DNA of 27,617 bases from Thermohalobaculum sp039030715 (GTDB lineage: Bacteria > Pseudomonadota > Alphaproteobacteria > Rhodobacterales > Rhodobacteraceae): the NCBI GenBank assembly GCA_039030715.1, contig JBCCDU010000056.1:1-27617 (forward strand), in the 5' to 3' direction. The translations under genes and the position numbers were made by a program. Below the pieces are notes generated by a model. It did not search any database and had not been told where the DNA came from. It saw only the letters and a list, made by a program, of their open reading frames with translations. Shown here in pieces: positions 1-8,053 of this stretch. Each line of letters begins with the position of its first letter. Within the stretch, counting starts at the first letter, position 1.

Positions 1-1118
<1,118 letters not shown>

Positions 1119-1285
1119 CGCTCGCGTCCTTTCGGTTGCATGTCAGTGCATGCGCAAGATTCGTTCAAAACTCGGTCCGGATCGTTATTGACATTGCGCA
1201 GATTTTCTCGCAAGCCCTTTTTGTGCAGTGCCGCAAAATCGGTATACACTGTCGCGAGAGAGCCGCAAATCGAGGATCGCCAGAC
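1119..1285. promoter_or_regulatory. Divergent ccr/ecm regulatory region with two spaced inverted repeats
   Basis: This stretch must hold the promoters of both ccr and ecm. Two inverted repeats share the same geometry of 5-base arms and a 10-base spacer: TTGCG (1194-1198) with CGCAA (1209-1213), and TTTTG (1219-1223) with CAAAA (1234-1238). The word CGCAA recurs at 1153-1157, 1209-1213, 1232-1236 and 1264-1268. A possible ecm promoter is TTGTGC (1221-1226), 16 bases, TATACA (1243-1248), which would place the second repeat across the -35/spacer. A perfect TTGACA at 1188-1193 has no good -10 at normal spacing. The repeats are seen directly; their use by a regulator (for example a PccR/ScfR-type factor) is inference. 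Confidence 0.4.
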
Positions 1286-3253
1286 ATGACCGAGACCACC
1301 CGCGACCGCCCCTGGCTGTTCCGCACCTATGCGGGTCACTCCACCGCCTCCGCATCGAATGCGCTCTACCGCTCGAATCTGGCAAAGGGGCAGACCGGCC
1401 TCAGCGTGGCCTTCGACCTGCCGACGCAGACTGGTTACGACAGCGACCATCCGCTGGCGCGGGGCGAGGTCGGCAAGGTCGGCGTGCCGATCAGCCATCT
1501 GGGTGATATGCGTGCGCTGTTCGATCAGATCCCGCTGGATCAGATGAACACCTCGATGACGATCAACGCCACCGCAGCCTGGCTGCTGGCGCTCTACATC
1601 GCGGTGGCGGAGGAGCAGGGCGTGAACCCCGCCGGGCTGCAGGGCACCGTGCAGAACGACATCATCAAGGAGTACCTGAGCCGCGGCACCTATGTTTTCC
1701 CGCCCGAGCCCAGCTTGCGCCTTATCGGCGATGTCGCGACCTATTGCTATGGCGCGGTGCCGAAGTGGAATCCGATGAATGTGTGCTCCTACCACCTGCA
1801 AGAAGCAGGTGCGACGCCGGAGCAGGAGTTGGCCTTCGCACTCGCCACCGCCCAGGCCGTGCTGGACCAGGTGCGCCCCAAAGTCCCGGCGGAGGAGTTC
1901 CCTCGCCTGGTCGCCCGCATCAGCTTCTTCGTCAACGCAGGCATCCGCTTCGTGACCGAGATGTGCAAGATGCGCGCCTTCGTCGATCTCTGGGACGAAA
2001 TCTGCGAACAGCGCTATGGGGTCAAGGAGCCCAAACTCCGACGCTTCCGTTATGGCGTGCAGGTCAACAGCCTGGGCCTGACCGAGCAGCAGCCGGAAAA
2101 CAACGTTTATCGCATCCTGATCGAGATGCTGGCTGTGACACTCAGCAAAAAGGCCCGCGCCCGCGCCGTGCAACTGCCAGCCTGGAACGAGGCGCTTGGT
2201 CTGCCCCGTCCCTGGGACCAGCAATGGAGCCTGCGGATGCAACAGGTGCTGGCCTTCGAGACCGACCTTCTGGAATATGGTGACCTCTTCGACGGCAACC
2301 CGGCGGTGGATGCGAAAGTCGAAGCGCTGAAGGACGGCGCCCGCGCCGAACTCGCCAAGATCGGCGATATGGGCGGCGCTGTCGCAGCCATCGATTATAT
2401 GAAGGGCGAGCTTGTCACCTCCAACACCGCGCGTCTGGCGGCCATCGAGGCAGGCGAGACAACGGTGATCGGCGTCAACAAATACACAACCACCGAGGAG
2501 AGCCCCCTGACCGCGGGCGACGGCGGCATCATGGTCGTCGACCCGGCGGTCGAGGCCGATCAGATTTCCCGCCTCGCCGACTGGCGCGCGGGCCGCGATC
2601 AGGCGGCCTGCGATGCGGCCATCGCCGCGCTGAAGGAGGCTGCGCGCGGTGGCGAGAACATCATGCCCCCGTCGATCGCTGCTGCGAAAGCGGGTGTGAC
2701 CACCGGCGAATGGGGCGCTGCGATGCGCGAGGTCTTTGGCGAGTACCGCGCGCCGACCGGGGTGGCAAAGGCAATCAGCAACTCCGCCTCGGGCCTGGAG
2801 GCGATCCGCGCAGACGTGGAAACCGTTACCGACAAGCTGGGCCGCCGGATCAAGTTCCTGGTGGGCAAGCCTGGGCTGGACGGGCACTCTAACGGCGCGG
2901 AGCAGATCGCCGTCCGCGCCCGCGATTGCGGGATGGAGGTCGTCTATGAAGGCATCCGCCTAACGCCAGCGCAGATCGTGAACGCGGCGGTCGAGGAAAG
3001 TGTCCACGTCATCGGCCTCTCGATCCTCTCCGGCTCGCACATGGAACTGATCGGCGACGTGCTGGAGCGGATGCGCAAGGCAGGCATCGACGATGTGCCG
3101 CTGGTCGTCGGCGGCATCATCCCCGATGAAGACGCGGCTCAACTCACCGCCCAAGGTGTGGCGCGGGTCTACACGCCGAAGGACTTCGAACTGAACCGCA
3201 TCATGTCCGACATCGTGGCCCTGGTCGGAGAGGGCTCACGCGAAGCCGCGTGA
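1286..3253 (+). CDS. ecm: (2R)-ethylmalonyl-CoA mutase, B12-dependent
   Basis: Rearranges (2R)-ethylmalonyl-CoA to methylsuccinyl-CoA, using adenosylcobalamin, in the ethylmalonyl-CoA pathway. The 655-residue protein has the methylmalonyl-CoA-mutase TIM-barrel domain (about 20-510; for example GLSVAFDLPTQTGYDSDHP, MTINATAAWLLALYIAVAE, LQGTVQNDIIKEY) and a C-terminal cobalamin domain (about 515-650). The latter carries the base-off DxHxxG motif as DGHSNG (Asp532, His534), followed by GLSILSGSHMELI and VVGGIIPDED. Its close pairing with ccr distinguishes it from methylmalonyl-CoA mutase. The reading frame is open further upstream, but the ATG at 1286 is preferred: GAGGA lies about 10 bases before it, the protein then begins with the family-like MTETTRDRPWLFRTYAGHS, and upstream codons would overlap the ccr promoter. 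Length fits the family. Confidence 0.95.
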   Translation: MTETTRDRPWLFRTYAGHSTASASNALYRSNLAKGQTGLSVAFDLPTQTGYDSDHPLARGEVGKVGVPISHLGDMRALFDQIPLDQMNTSMTINATAAWLLALYIAVAEEQGVNPAGLQGTVQNDIIKEYLSRGTYVFPPEPSLRLIGDVATYCYGAVPKWNPMNVCSYHLQEAGATPEQELAFALATAQAVLDQVRPKVPAEEFPRLVARISFFVNAGIRFVTEMCKMRAFVDLWDEICEQRYGVKEPKLRRFRYGVQVNSLGLTEQQPENNVYRILIEMLAVTLSKKARARAVQLPAWNEALGLPRPWDQQWSLRMQQVLAFETDLLEYGDLFDGNPAVDAKVEALKDGARAELAKIGDMGGAVAAIDYMKGELVTSNTARLAAIEAGETTVIGVNKYTTTEESPLTAGDGGIMVVDPAVEADQISRLADWRAGRDQAACDAAIAALKEAARGGENIMPPSIAAAKAGVTTGEWGAAMREVFGEYRAPTGVAKAISNSASGLEAIRADVETVTDKLGRRIKFLVGKPGLDGHSNGAEQIAVRARDCGMEVVYEGIRLTPAQIVNAAVEESVHVIGLSILSGSHMELIGDVLERMRKAGIDDVPLVVGGIIPDEDAAQLTAQGVARVYTPKDFELNRIMSDIVALVGEGSREAA

Positions 3254-3870
3254 GGCGCCCGACAAATTTGCAATTGCGGCGTATCAGGCTCGGCGATTGG
3301 CTGCGCCGTTGGTGGCGGGGTCTGGCACTGCTGGTTGGCGCGGCATCGATGTTTGGCGCTATCGTCGTAGGTCCAATTGCCTGGACCGCACCAGAAACAG
3401 CAAGGCTGATCAGGGAGACGCGGCACCAGCACTATGACGGCGGAAGTCGCGTTTGGTTTGTCGAGACCGAGAACGGCATGACCAGCGATGTCAGACCGCA
3501 TCGCTCCTCGATTTTCCGACCCGGCCACGAAATCTGCATCCAACGCGCCAAAATCGAGTGGCTCGGCATTCAACGGGTCGGATTGTCTCGCTGGCTCCGT
3601 GCCCGCCTTAGGACCGTTTGCCAGGCGAGGGGGCCACACTTGACCTCCTGTCGGCACCGCAGCACTCTGCCCTTGATGTTCATTCGCGGTTACTATTCTG
3701 AACTTATAGGTCTCTGCCTATTTTTGGTTGGGCAGTGTTCTTTTTGGAACGTTTCGATCAGATCTCGATCTTCGGCTCAAAGATGTCGGATGGTTTTCAT
3801 AGCGGGGTTGCAAAAGAGTTCTCCCAAAGGAGGGGCAGAACTGGCGTCGACCGGACATCCATCACCCTAG
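3250..3870 (+). CDS. Putative small membrane protein of unknown function
   Basis: An open frame starting with GTG that overlaps the ecm stop (GTGA), encoding up to 206 residues. It has a hydrophobic segment at about 24-46 (LALLVGAASMFGAIVVGPIAW) after a basic N-terminus, then a polar region (about 47-140). A second hydrophobic stretch, SELIGLCLFLVG, lies at about 150-161. A two-helix protein with an exported middle section is plausible, and the overlap would allow translational coupling to ecm. I recognise no family. Against it: there is no clear Shine-Dalgarno, base composition drops after about 3650, the C-terminal third reads like noncoding DNA, and a weak terminator-like hairpin sits inside it (3706-3725). 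The gene may be shorter, degraded or not real. If it is not real, 3254-3989 holds no recognisable gene. Confidence 0.3.
   Translation: MRRPTNLQLRRIRLGDWLRRWWRGLALLVGAASMFGAIVVGPIAWTAPETARLIRETRHQHYDGGSRVWFVETENGMTSDVRPHRSSIFRPGHEICIQRAKIEWLGIQRVGLSRWLRARLRTVCQARGPHLTSCRHRSTLPLMFIRGYYSELIGLCLFLVGQCSFWNVSIRSRSSAQRCRMVFIAGLQKSSPKGGAELASTGHPSP
3706..3725 (+). terminator. Weak intrinsic-terminator-like hairpin
   Basis: ATAGG (3706-3710), a 6-base loop, CCTAT (3717-3721), then four further T. The stem is only five base pairs and AT-rich, so it would be weak. It could end transcription from ecm, which would argue against the distal part of the putative ORF it lies in. The bases from 3871 to 3989 show no gene. 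Confidence 0.2.
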
Positions 3871-3989
3871 AGAGGGGCGAGGTCGTAAACGTCGGAACCC
3901 GATTGCAACCGGGTGCTCGGGTTTGCGTAAAGATCCATACCGGTCTGACTGGTCGCACTATTCAAGCCGTGCCACCCGAGAAGTGCTGA

Positions 3990-4787
3990 TCATGGCCGGG
4001 CGCCGATCCACCCCGAAAGCGCGGCAACGAACGCTGTGGGTTTCTCGGCATGCAGCCAGTGACCAGTGCCCGCCAGCGTCTCGAACTCGACCTTCGGGAA
4101 TAGCTTCCTGATCGCCGGGTGCATTTCCTTGGTCACGTAATCCGACGCCCCGCCATGCAGAAACAGTGTTGGGCCGTCAAAGCTCTGATGCGGCCAGGTC
4201 GCGGGCCAGTCCATGAGGTTGGGCAGATCGGTCTTCAGCACATCCAGGTTCAGGCGCCAGCGGGCACGGCCATCCTCGATCAACAGGTTCTGCAAGAGGA
4301 AGCTCCGCAGCATCGGCTCGGGCACCGACCCGGCCAGCATCGGCTCGGCGTCGGAACGCCTGGCCACGCGGCTCAGATCCACTGACAGCATCGCGTCGAT
4401 ATAACCCTCGTGTGAGTGATCATAGCTGACCGGCGCGATGTCGGCCACGACCAGCGCCGCCACCAGATCGGGTCGCGAGAGCGCCAGCGCCATAGCTGCC
4501 TTTCCACCCATCGAATGGCCCAGAACCAGCGCGGGCTCGCTGGCCAAACGCTCCACCGCGTCAGCCAGATCGGCGGCCATGGCGGAGTAGGTCATCGCCT
4601 CCGCCCACGGGCTGGAGCCGTGATTGCGCATATCGACCATAATCACCCGACGCCCGGCCGCCAGCTTCTTGCCGAGCGAGTTGAAATTCCGTGCAGAACC
4701 ATAGAGGCCATGGGCAATGACCAGAGGGGGCGCCTGCTCGGTGCCCTCTGGATCATGCTGAATATGGGTGAGGGTCACGGCGGTCAT
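3990..4787 (-). CDS. Alpha/beta hydrolase (YbfF/ABHD11-like esterase)
   Basis: Probable serine esterase of the alpha/beta-hydrolase fold, cytoplasmic, 265 residues. Visible features are the oxyanion-hole segment HGLYGSARNF (about 26-35), strand and turn VIMVDMRNHGSSP, nucleophile elbow GHSMGG with Ser92, and catalytic His243 in GTGHWLHAEKP. The pattern HGLYGS followed by DMRNHGSS and GHSMGG is typical of the YbfF/ABHD11 branch of acyl esterases; the natural substrate cannot be told. The frame opens further upstream to 4850, but the ATG at 4787 has GAAGAGG about 8 bases before it and gives the usual N-terminus. It stands alone on the minus strand and diverges from the pyroglutamyl-peptidase-like gene. 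Confidence 0.85.
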   Translation of the reverse strand: MTAVTLTHIQHDPEGTEQAPPLVIAHGLYGSARNFNSLGKKLAAGRRVIMVDMRNHGSSPWAEAMTYSAMAADLADAVERLASEPALVLGHSMGGKAAMALALSRPDLVAALVVADIAPVSYDHSHEGYIDAMLSVDLSRVARRSDAEPMLAGSVPEPMLRSFLLQNLLIEDGRARWRLNLDVLKTDLPNLMDWPATWPHQSFDGPTLFLHGGASDYVTKEMHPAIRKLFPKVEFETLAGTGHWLHAEKPTAFVAALSGWIGARP

Positions 4788-4919
4788 CACAGGCACCTCT
4801 TCAGGTCTTGGGCTTGCCTCGGTTTCTAGCCGGTTTTCCATGGGCCGCACAGCGCGTTCTGAAACGTGGACCTCGGATCTGGCATTTCAATTCATCCTGT
4901 CCAGCGCCTAAGATTGGGA

Positions 4920-5471
4920 ATGGCACCCATTCTCCTCACCGGGTTCGACCCCTTCGGCCGGTGGACCGTCAATTCCAGTTGGCAGGCGGTGCAGGCGATT
5001 TGCCGCGCGGATATCGTGAAGGCCTGCCTGCCGGTGGACCACGATAAAGCGGCGGCGCGCGTGACACATCTGATTGCCGAACTGCGGCCGCGTGCCGTGC
5101 TGCTGACCGGACTTGCCTCCACGCCCGCGCTGCGGCTCGAGACCCTCGCGCGCCGCGGTGTACTCGACCGGTCGGGGCCAAACCTGCGCCGTGGCCGCTG
5201 GGACTTTGCGGCGGCACGCCGACGGATCGCAGCACAGGGATTGCCCGCGCGCCTCTCGAGCCATGCAGGCGCCTATGTTTGCGACACGACCTATTGGGCG
5301 GCCCTTGGCTCGCCCGCCGCATTTGTCGCTTTCCTGCATGTCCCGCCGCTGGGGCCGTCCTGGCGCGCAGGGCGCATCGCGAACGGCATTTCGGCCATGT
5401 TGGACTGCTTGCCCCAAGAAGCGCGGCGCCCAGACCTGCACACCAAAATTATGCGCCCGAAACGCGCATAA
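4920..5471 (+). CDS. pcp: Pyroglutamyl-peptidase I-like cysteine peptidase (C15)
   Basis: Likely removes N-terminal pyroglutamate from peptides. The 183-residue protein keeps the family start LLTGFDPFGRWTVNSSW (5-21) and a C15 catalytic triad: Glu74 in LRLETLARRG, Cys121 in SHAGAYVCDTTYW and His140 in VAFLHVP. The usual family segment before the Glu (GxAxGR) is altered to GLASTPALRLE, and the sequence YVCD replaces the common YVCN, so it is a divergent member and its specificity may differ. The start at 4920 is chosen because it immediately precedes the first beta strand. An in-frame GTG at 4866 has no ribosome site. The region 4788-4919 between it and the divergent hydrolase is presumably promoter DNA with no gene. 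Confidence 0.75.
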   Translation: MAPILLTGFDPFGRWTVNSSWQAVQAICRADIVKACLPVDHDKAAARVTHLIAELRPRAVLLTGLASTPALRLETLARRGVLDRSGPNLRRGRWDFAAARRRIAAQGLPARLSSHAGAYVCDTTYWAALGSPAAFVAFLHVPPLGPSWRAGRIANGISAMLDCLPQEARRPDLHTKIMRPKRA

Positions 5472-5555
5472 TCGGTGGCGAAGTATTGACCCGGCCCGCT
5501 CCAGAATGAATGCTCGACCTTGCCCAAAATACGCCTTTGTTCGGCTGTACGTAGA

Positions 5556-5584
5556 TTGGCAAGTGGTGAAGTAGCCTTTTTAGA
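5556..5584 (+). promoter_or_regulatory. Candidate promoter for the exported sensor-like gene
   Basis: TTGGCA (5556-5561), 17 bases, TTTAGA (5579-5584), in the 229-base gap before the gene at 5701. The -35 is five of six to consensus and the -10 is weak. Spacing is ideal, but this is pattern only. The rest of 5472-5700 shows no gene. Confidence 0.25.
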
Positions 5585-5700
5585 AGTTTTGATTATTCCC
5601 GTATGTTGAGTGCCGCTCTTGTTCTTTCGCGGCTCAATGCACCAAACGATCGAGGATATGTCTGGACGGATGTCCGGCGACCACGGCAGGAGGGAATCTC

Positions 5701-6312
5701 ATGACCATGTCGGTCCGGGCCGTTTTGGCCTCTATGGCCGTTGCGGTGTTCACGCTGGGCACAAGCCTTGCTCAATCGACGACACAGAACACACCGACTG
5801 CGGCTGAATTCGGGGCCGAGGCCCTGCGTCTTGCACAGTCCGAGCTGCAGGAATGGATCACCGATCCGGTCATCCTGTTCGCCATTCGCGAGCAGAACGA
5901 AACTTACAAGGACCTGACCGACCGCCGCGTTCAGCGGCTAGACAAACGCTGGATTGTGGGCGGTCCCTATGGCCCGATGGTTGGCGACCTTCTGGACCGG
6001 CAGGCGTCGATCATTCTGCGCGATCGTCGCGAGCTGTCGGATGGTCTGATTAACGAAATTATCGTGATGGATGCATTCGGCCTGAATGTCGCAATTTCGG
6101 ACGCGACATCCGATTTCTTCCAGGGCGACGAGGCCAAATGGCAAGAGACCTTTCTGAAAGGGGCCGAGGCCGTTCATATCAGCGAGATCGAATTCGACGA
6201 ATCAACTCAGAAGTATCAAAGCCAGGTTTCGGTGAGCGTGACCGACCCGGAAACAGGCGAAGTCATCGGTGCGGTAACCTTCGGGATCAGCGTGGAAAAG
6301 CTACTGAACTGA
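5701..6312 (+). CDS. Exported PDC/Cache-sensor-like protein, copy 1
   Basis: A 203-residue secreted protein. Residues 1-24 are a signal peptide with an SLA|Q cleavage site. The mature part resembles a free-standing PDC/Cache-type ligand-binding domain (about 40-200): LQEWITDPVILFAIREQN, LDKRWIVGG, and the strand-rich end INEIIVMDAFGLNVAISDATSDFFQGDEA ... AVHISEI ... ITGAVTFGISV-like repeats of beta hairpins. There is no transmembrane anchor, kinase or methyl-accepting domain, so it would act as a soluble periplasmic binding module. AGGAGGG lies 6 bases before the ATG, a very strong ribosome site. A paralogue follows downstream (6445-7085), which points to tandem duplication. The PDC assignment rests on pattern memory; ligand and partner are unknown. 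Confidence 0.75.
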   Translation: MTMSVRAVLASMAVAVFTLGTSLAQSTTQNTPTAAEFGAEALRLAQSELQEWITDPVILFAIREQNETYKDLTDRRVQRLDKRWIVGGPYGPMVGDLLDRQASIILRDRRELSDGLINEIIVMDAFGLNVAISDATSDFFQGDEAKWQETFLKGAEAVHISEIEFDESTQKYQSQVSVSVTDPETGEVIGAVTFGISVEKLLN

Positions 6313-6332
6313 CAATTGGCGAGACTGCTTCA

Positions 6333-6354
6333 CTCAATAATTTCCAAAATTGAG
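6333..6354 (+). terminator. Hairpin after the first sensor-like gene
   Basis: CTCAAT (6333-6338) pairs with ATTGAG (6349-6354) across a 10-base loop, 20 bases after the stop codon, and is followed by the T-rich run CTTTTGCTTT. It is a weak terminator candidate. A second hairpin, GGTCAG (6399-6404) with CTGACC (6414-6419), lies before the next paralogue and lacks a T tract. Confidence 0.3.
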
Positions 6355-6444
6355 CCTAAGCTTTTGCTTTGCCCATCAACGACACGGTAAAAATCAGGGG
6401 TCAGTCCAAGGGGCTGACCGGATTTCCGGGCTGGCTAGCTGGGG

Positions 6445-7085
6445 ATGGTCCGGATGAACCTGAAGAACATATTCGCGATGCTGACCGTGGCGATTGTCTT
6501 GCTGTCGGCGACATCAGGCGCCTTGGCTCAGAACTCACGGGAATTGACGACGCGGGCCTGGGACAAAACGAAATACTACGAGTTTCTGGTCGGACTCTCA
6601 CGGGCAGAACCTCAGGAATGGATCACGGATCCGGTCATCGTCTACACAATCCGCGAACAGAACCCGACGCATAGAGATCTGACCGAACGCCAGATCAACC
6701 GGCTCGACACGCGCTGGCGCAAGGGCGGCGTCTATGGCCCGATCCTGAAAGACCTGATCGGACACCAGGCATCCCTCACCCTACGTGACCGGCGCAAGCA
6801 GTCGGCTGATCTCCTCAACGAGATCATTGTGATAGACTCCCATGGTATGAGTGTCGCGATTTCCGATCTCACGACCGATTGGTTCCAGGGCGGCGAGGCG
6901 AAGTTCCTGTAACCTATCCCAACGAACCGGGTGCGGTGCATGTGAGCGAGATCGGCTGGGACGAATCCGTCAAGCGCAATCAGGCCCAGGTCAGCCTCAA
7001 CGTGATCGACCCCGATGCGGGCGACTTGATCGGAGTCGTGACTTTTGGAATCGACGTGATCAACGCGATGAAGCTGAAAACCTGA
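6445..7085 (+). pseudogene. Exported PDC/Cache-sensor-like protein, copy 2, frameshifted
   Basis: Paralogue of the gene at 5701. The first part (155 codons, 6445-6912) has a signal peptide (1-28, ALA|Q) and aligns along its length with copy 1: EWITDPVIVYTIREQN, LDTRWRKGGVYGP, LNEIIVIDSHGMSVAISD, FQGGEAKF. It then hits TAA at 6910-6912. The expected continuation, VTYPNEPGAVHVSEIGWDES through VTFGIDVINAMKL, is intact in the next frame from 6909 to 7085. Comparison with copy 1 shows that one base is missing at about 6907-6908 (two bases remain where one codon is expected). This is either a recent inactivation or a sequence error; the rest looks conserved, so decay would be recent. The start could also be the ATG at 6454. 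Its TGA abuts the stop of the convergent gene. Confidence 0.75.
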
Positions 7086-8039
7086 TCAGGCGCGGATCTT
7101 GACCTCGTAGCCGGGTTCCTCCGGCTGGTCATCCACCATCTCGGGTGGGAAGCCGGGCGCACTCACATCAAGGCCCGTTGCCTCCTCAAGCCGCCGGATG
7201 ATGTTCGGGCTCAGCTCGCGTGGGCCGAACCGGTCGATACCATCCTGGAAGATCTGGACCATCAGAGGGTTCAGTTCCAGCTCCACCCCCGCCCGCTTCG
7301 CAACCTCGCCAAACAGACCGATGTCCTTGGCTACCAGGTCCATGGTGAAGGAGATATCGCGAGAGCCGTTCAGGATCACCTGGCTCTCGGTCTCGTGGAC
7401 GAAGCTGTTGCCGGAGGAGATGCGGATCGCCTCGAAAGCCGTATTCAAGTCCATTCCCGCCGCCTTGCAGGTGACAAGTGCCTCGCAGCAACTGAGCAGA
7501 TTGGCGGTCGCCAGATAGTTGGTGACCACCTTCAGGACCGAGGCCGAACCGAGCGGCCCGGTATGCAGCACGCGGCGCCCCAGTGTCGTCAGAACCGGCA
7601 GCATCTTCTCGAACACACCACGCTCGCACCCCGCGAAGATCGAGATATTGCCCGTCGCCGCCCGGTGGCAGCCGCCGGATACGGGGCAATCCACCGGCAT
7701 CCCGCCTGCGGCCTCGACCTTGGCACCCAAACGGCGCACTTCGGCCTCGTCGGTGGTCGACATCTCGGCCCAGATCGTGCCCGGAGTGAGGCCCGCGAGG
7801 ATCCCATCCTCCGCCTCCATCACCACGGCGGAGGCTGCGGGCGACGGCAGGCAGGTGATCACGATGTCGCAAATGCACGCCATATCGGCAGGGCTGTCGG
7901 CCCAAGCGGCGCCCTCCTCCAGAAACGGTTCGGCCACCGTACGGTCGAGATCGCGCACCACCACGTCATGGTGGTTACGCAACAGCGACCCGGCCAGCTT
8001 CCCCCCGACATTGCCGAGGCCGATAAATCCGATCTTCAT
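7086..8039 (-). CDS. 3-hydroxyisobutyrate-dehydrogenase-family NAD(P) oxidoreductase
   Basis: A beta-hydroxyacid dehydrogenase of 317 residues, probably oxidising a 3-hydroxy acid or reducing a semialdehyde with NAD(P). The Rossmann motif GFIGLGNVGG is at 4-13, the substrate-binding signature CPVSGG at 118-123, and the catalytic lysine with its paired asparagine in LGSASVLKVVTNYL (Lys170, Asn174). After residue 280 the protein has an acidic C-terminal tail that is not typical of the core family. AGGGGAG precedes the ATG. It lies 14 bases behind the MttB-family gene on the same strand, so the two should be one operon and may act on the same substrate. The precise substrate cannot be read from the sequence. 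Confidence 0.85.
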   Translation of the reverse strand: MKIGFIGLGNVGGKLAGSLLRNHHDVVVRDLDRTVAEPFLEEGAAWADSPADMACICDIVITCLPSPAASAVVMEAEDGILAGLTPGTIWAEMSTTDEAEVRRLGAKVEAAGGMPVDCPVSGGCHRAATGNISIFAGCERGVFEKMLPVLTTLGRRVLHTGPLGSASVLKVVTNYLATANLLSCCEALVTCKAAGMDLNTAFEAIRISSGNSFVHETESQVILNGSRDISFTMDLVAKDIGLFGEVAKRAGVELELNPLMVQIFQDGIDRFGPRELSPNIIRRLEEATGLDVSAPGFPPEMVDDQPEEPGYEVKIRA

Positions 8040-8053
8040 GGCTCCCCTCTCCC

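Noticed and set aside
3896..3923. Inverted repeat AACCCGA / TCGGGTT
   Set aside because: The loop is long, an alternative overlapping pairing exists, and nothing nearby gives it a role; the T tract needed for a terminator is absent.
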